Source: Burkholderiales bacterium | GTDB lineage: Bacteria > Pseudomonadota > Gammaproteobacteria > Burkholderiales > Casimicrobiaceae | Direction of reading: 5' to 3' | NCBI GenBank assembly: GCA_025935435.1 | Contig: JAICVH010000107.1 | Coordinates: 1 to 7,467, forward strand | Length of the DNA: 7,467 bases | Shown here: positions 5,119-7,467 of the stretch, piece by piece | How positions within the stretch are numbered: position 1 is the first letter of the stretch | Layout: every line of letters starts with the position of its first letter | Made by a program: the position numbers and the translations under genes | The notes under the pieces: generated by a model | What the model was told of the DNA's origin: nothing | The model's database searches: none | The model's input: the letters and a program-made list of their open reading frames with translations, nothing else

Positions 5119-6489
5119 TCAGCGCGGCCGCACGTCGCGCAGAACTGCGGCAGCAGCGACATTTCCGCTGCGAACCGCAGCTTCGAGTGTGGCAGGAAAT
5201 CGCGCGAACGTGTAGTCGCCGGCAAGGTACAGATTGTTCGCGACGCGACCGCACGGCGGATGCACGAGCCCCGGTACGCAGGCGTACGTCGCGCGCCGCT
5301 CGGCGATGACCTGCGACCAGGCCAATGCCGGAACCTGCGGCAACAGGCTCCGCAGTTGCGCGTCGATCGCGGCGACGAGGGACGGATGCGAAAGCTGGTC
5401 GTGCGCACCGTTGCCGCTGATGACGACGGACAACAGCGTCGCCATGTGAGACGGCCTGACGGCTGCGCGTGAGAGGATGTCCGCGCGATCGAACACCCAT
5501 TGCCCCGGCGCATCGTCGAGGCGCACGAGCGCGCGCGGCAGCGTCACGCGACCGGCGTAGCCCACGTAGACCGTCGTGATCGCCTCGAAAGTGAACGCGT
5601 CGATGCAGCGCAGCGCCGCAGACAATGCGGGTTCTGCTGCAACGAGGGCGGGACCGAAGACGGCGCCCAGTTGATGCGGGCCGACGGCAACGACCGCCGC
5701 GTCGACGCGCGTTTCGGCGCGCTCGTGCACAACGCGAATGCCGTTCTGCGTGTCACCGATCGACACGTTGGTCGAGAGCTGAACGACGTGGCCGCGCGCT
5801 CGCAGCCACTGAACCGCCCGTTCAGGGATCGCTGCGCCAAGGCCGTGCCGCGGAAGAATCATCTGCGCCGCATGCCGGCCACCGTCGAACGCTTCGCGCA
5901 GTACGTTCAGGAAGACCTGTCCCGAGGCCCTCGCGGGCGGGGTGTTGAGGGCCGCGAGGCAGATCGGCGCCCACAGCGCGTTCGCTGCAGCGGCTGGCAA
6001 CGGCCGCAGAAGATCAGCGACTGTTTCGGAATCGTCACATCGAAATTGCGAACGACGGTGGCGTGCAAACCAGGCGATCGTCGCCCGCTTATCGTGCGCT
6101 GAAAGGCCGGATGCCGAGAGCAGCGCGACCAGCAACCCGAACGGCGCCGGCAGGTGGCGCACCCGCATGGCGAGCGCATGGCGTTGCATGCGCGCCAACG
6201 GGCGGATCGCCAGGGGTTCGATGCGCCAGGGCGATTCCCGTTCGCCCTCGTGGATCAGCGCGGCGAGCGCGAGCGTTTCCCCGTAAGCGCCGAGCAGCAG
6301 ATGTTCGCCGTTGTCGAGCGGAAGACCGTTGCGGAGCACGGTACGGGCTCGGCCACCCGGCACGCTCGCTGCCTCGAACAGTGCGACGCGAAAACCAGCC
6401 TGCGCGAGCGCAACAGCGGCCGCACAGCCGGCCCACCCAGCGCCGATGACGCCGATCAGGCGCGCCAGGCCGTTCGGGTCGCGATCCAC
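5119..6489 (-). CDS. hpnE: Hydroxysqualene dehydroxylase HpnE (FAD-dependent)
   Basis: HpnE reduces hydroxysqualene to squalene, the last step of the HpnCDE route. The 456-residue protein is an FAD-binding amine-oxidase-type flavoprotein. The Rossmann motif GAGWAG (G16-G21) is followed by E39 at the end of the second strand (LFEA) and GGRAR at 45-49. DNGEHLLLGAY near 59-69 is typical of HpnE. The C-terminal FAD motif NLYLAGDYTFARFP lies around 418-432, with D425, followed by the helix LEAAVRSG. GTG 6489 is the only reasonable start before the Rossmann motif. It overlaps the end of hpnD by 34 nt and has no clear Shine-Dalgarno sequence, so translation is probably coupled. Directly following hpnC and hpnD, the assignment is well supported. 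A related carotenoid or phytoene desaturase is the main alternative, made unlikely by context. Confidence 0.93.
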   Translation of the reverse strand: MDRDPNGLARLIGVIGAGWAGCAAAVALAQAGFRVALFEAASVPGGRARTVLRNGLPLDNGEHLLLGAYGETLALAALIHEGERESPWRIEPLAIRPLARMQRHALAMRVRHLPAPFGLLVALLSASGLSAHDKRATIAWFARHRRSQFRCDDSETVADLLRPLPAAAANALWAPICLAALNTPPARASGQVFLNVLREAFDGGRHAAQMILPRHGLGAAIPERAVQWLRARGHVVQLSTNVSIGDTQNGIRVVHERAETRVDAAVVAVGPHQLGAVFGPALVAAEPALSAALRCIDAFTFEAITTVYVGYAGRVTLPRALVRLDDAPGQWVFDRADILSRAAVRPSHMATLLSVVISGNGAHDQLSHPSLVAAIDAQLRSLLPQVPALAWSQVIAERRATYACVPGLVHPPCGRVANNLYLAGDYTFARFPATLEAAVRSGNVAAAAVLRDVRPR

Positions 6490-7289
6490 AGCTTGCGCAA
6501 CGGAGTCAGCGCAACCCGGCGGTCGAGCACGCGGTAGCCATCGCGCGCGATTTCATCGAGCAGCGTACGGTAGATCGCCGCCATGGCAAGACCCGCGCGC
6601 TGCGCGCGACGATCACGTTGCGGAAGCTTTGCCAGGGCACGTTCGTACCACGCACGCGCGCGGTCGACCTCGAACGCCATCAGCGCGTCGAACGCCGGTG
6701 AGCGACGCCGCTGCAGGATGTCGGAAGGCGGGACGCCGAAGCGCGCGAGGTCCTCCTGCGGCAGATAGATCCGGCCGCGGCGGGCATCCTCGCCGACATC
6801 ACGCACGATGTTGGTGAGCTGGAACGCGATGCCGAGATCGCGCGCGTAGTCGCGCGTCGCCGCGTCGGTATAGCCGAAGATTTCGGCGGACATCAGGCCG
6901 ACGACACCGGCGACGCGCTCGCAGTACAGTTCGAGCGCCGCAAAATCGGTATAGCGGACCTGGTCGAGATCCATTTGCATGCCGTCGAGTACGGTCTGCA
7001 GGTGCCCCTGCGGAAGCCGATGGCGGCGCACGACGGGAACGAGCGCGAGCGCGACCGGGTGCGAAGGCGTCCCCGTATACACGCGGTCGATTTCGGTGCG
7101 CCACCACGCCAGTTTGACGCGTGCGACGCTCGCATCGGAAACCTCGTCGACGATGTCGTCGACTTCGCGGCAGAACGCATAAAGCGCCGTGATCGCCGCG
7201 CGGCGTGGCGGATCGAGCAGGCGAAAGCTGTAGTGAAAGCTCGAACCGCTTTGTGCCGCCTTGCTCGCGCAGTACGCCTCCGGCGTCAT
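6456..7289 (-). CDS. hpnD: Presqualene diphosphate synthase HpnD
   Basis: HpnD condenses two farnesyl diphosphate molecules head-to-head to presqualene diphosphate. The 277-residue, all-helical protein of the squalene/phytoene synthase family has the family's usual length. Both Mg-diphosphate binding motifs are intact: D44-D45-x-x-D48 in FCREVDDIVDE and D164-x-x-x-D168 in LTNIVRDVGEDARRGR. The N-terminal SKAAQSGSSFHYSFRLL block is typical of HpnD and separates it from HpnC. ATG 7289 is chosen because it forms an ATGA overlap with the hpnC stop and because HpnD proteins start MTPxxYC; the frame is open to a GTG at 7343, but that would add 18 Ala/Arg-rich residues inside hpnC. It is the middle gene of hpnC-hpnD-hpnE. 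A phytoene synthase (CrtB) is the alternative, disfavoured by the neighbours. Confidence 0.94.
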   Translation of the reverse strand: MTPEAYCASKAAQSGSSFHYSFRLLDPPRRAAITALYAFCREVDDIVDEVSDASVARVKLAWWRTEIDRVYTGTPSHPVALALVPVVRRHRLPQGHLQTVLDGMQMDLDQVRYTDFAALELYCERVAGVVGLMSAEIFGYTDAATRDYARDLGIAFQLTNIVRDVGEDARRGRIYLPQEDLARFGVPPSDILQRRRSPAFDALMAFEVDRARAWYERALAKLPQRDRRAQRAGLAMAAIYRTLLDEIARDGYRVLDRRVALTPLRKLWIATRTAWRA

Positions 7290-7467
7290 GGCGACGCGGG
7301 CGCGGGGCGCAGCGGCAGCAGCGTCCGCCACGACACGACGCACCAGTCACGCCAATCGAGCACCGGTCGGCGATTGAAGACGTCGCCTTGCACGCGGTCG
7401 ATGCGATCCAGAATGCGCCGGCCGCCGGCGTTGACGGCGCGCAACTCGAGACCGGCACGCAGCGGCA
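7286..7467 (-). CDS. hpnC: Squalene synthase HpnC, C-terminal end (5' part beyond window)
   Basis: The last 59 codons of a minus-strand gene run off the right edge; the first full codon starts at 7465 and the TGA is 7288-7286. In the three-step route HpnC converts presqualene diphosphate to hydroxysqualene. No catalytic aspartate motif is in this fragment. It is identified from the C-terminal pattern LRAGLELRAVNAGGRRILDR (a helix), then QGDVFNRRPVLDWRDW and SWRTLLPL, which resembles HpnC tails, and from its position directly before hpnD with a 4-nt ATGA overlap. Its stop codon overlaps the hpnD start, a sign of translational coupling. The operon promoter lies outside the window. Confidence is lower than for HpnD and HpnE because so little of the protein is seen. 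Confidence 0.78.
   Translation of the reverse strand, partial: PLRAGLELRAVNAGGRRILDRIDRVQGDVFNRRPVLDWRDWCVVSWRTLLPLRPAPASP

Noticed and set aside
7290..7343. GTG start for HpnD at 7343
   Set aside because: Would add 18 Ala/Arg-rich residues inside hpnC; ATG 7289 makes the standard ATGA junction and fits HpnD N-termini.
6799..7458. 219-codon minus-strand open frame over hpnD and hpnC
   Set aside because: Wrong frame for both squalene genes, Arg/Ser/Cys-rich and lacking motifs; the real hpnC frame ends at 7286.

Overview
This is a GC-rich, densely coded stretch of bacterial chromosome. The gene content and order (holB-pilZ-tatD-ankyrin protein; smpB divergent from ratA-rnfH; hpnC-hpnD-hpnE) suggest a betaproteobacterium, probably Burkholderiales-like. 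That placement rests on remembered synteny and protein resemblance, not on a database search. No RNA gene, insertion sequence, prophage, CRISPR array or toxin/defence island is visible. All complete genes have intact frames.

Layout. Positions 1-2896 (+): the 3' part of holB (clamp-loader delta'), pilZ (type IV pilus protein), tatD (metal-dependent DNase/hydrolase) and an exported ankyrin-repeat protein. These are separated by 3 nt, by 42 nt to the preferred tatD start, and by an 11-nt overlap, so they look like one operon. Positions 2946-4468 (-): ratA, then rnfH, then an exported NlpC/P60 (C40) cell-wall peptidase, read right to left and converging on the ankyrin gene. Positions 4567-5040 (+): smpB, divergent from ratA across a 98-bp gap with a plausible -10 element. 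Positions 5119-7467 (-): hpnE, hpnD and the 3' end of hpnC, coupled by overlapping start/stop codons and converging on smpB.

How the genes work together. HpnC, HpnD and HpnE form the three-step bacterial route from farnesyl diphosphate to squalene (presqualene diphosphate, hydroxysqualene, squalene). Squalene usually feeds hopanoid synthesis, but no cyclase gene is in view. The other genes are housekeeping: replication (holB), pilus biogenesis (pilZ), ribosome rescue (smpB), respiratory or ribosome-linked accessory functions (ratA, rnfH) and envelope functions (C40 peptidase, ankyrin protein). The two convergent gaps each hold a hairpin that could end transcription from both sides.

I do not see a clear undescribed system. 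The points most worth a second look are a 24-bp in-frame tandem repeat near the N-terminus of HolB, the start and possible near-leaderless promoter of the C40 peptidase, the exported ankyrin protein tied to tatD, and three exact copies of a 10-bp palindrome. No gene-free stretch exceeds 100 bases.
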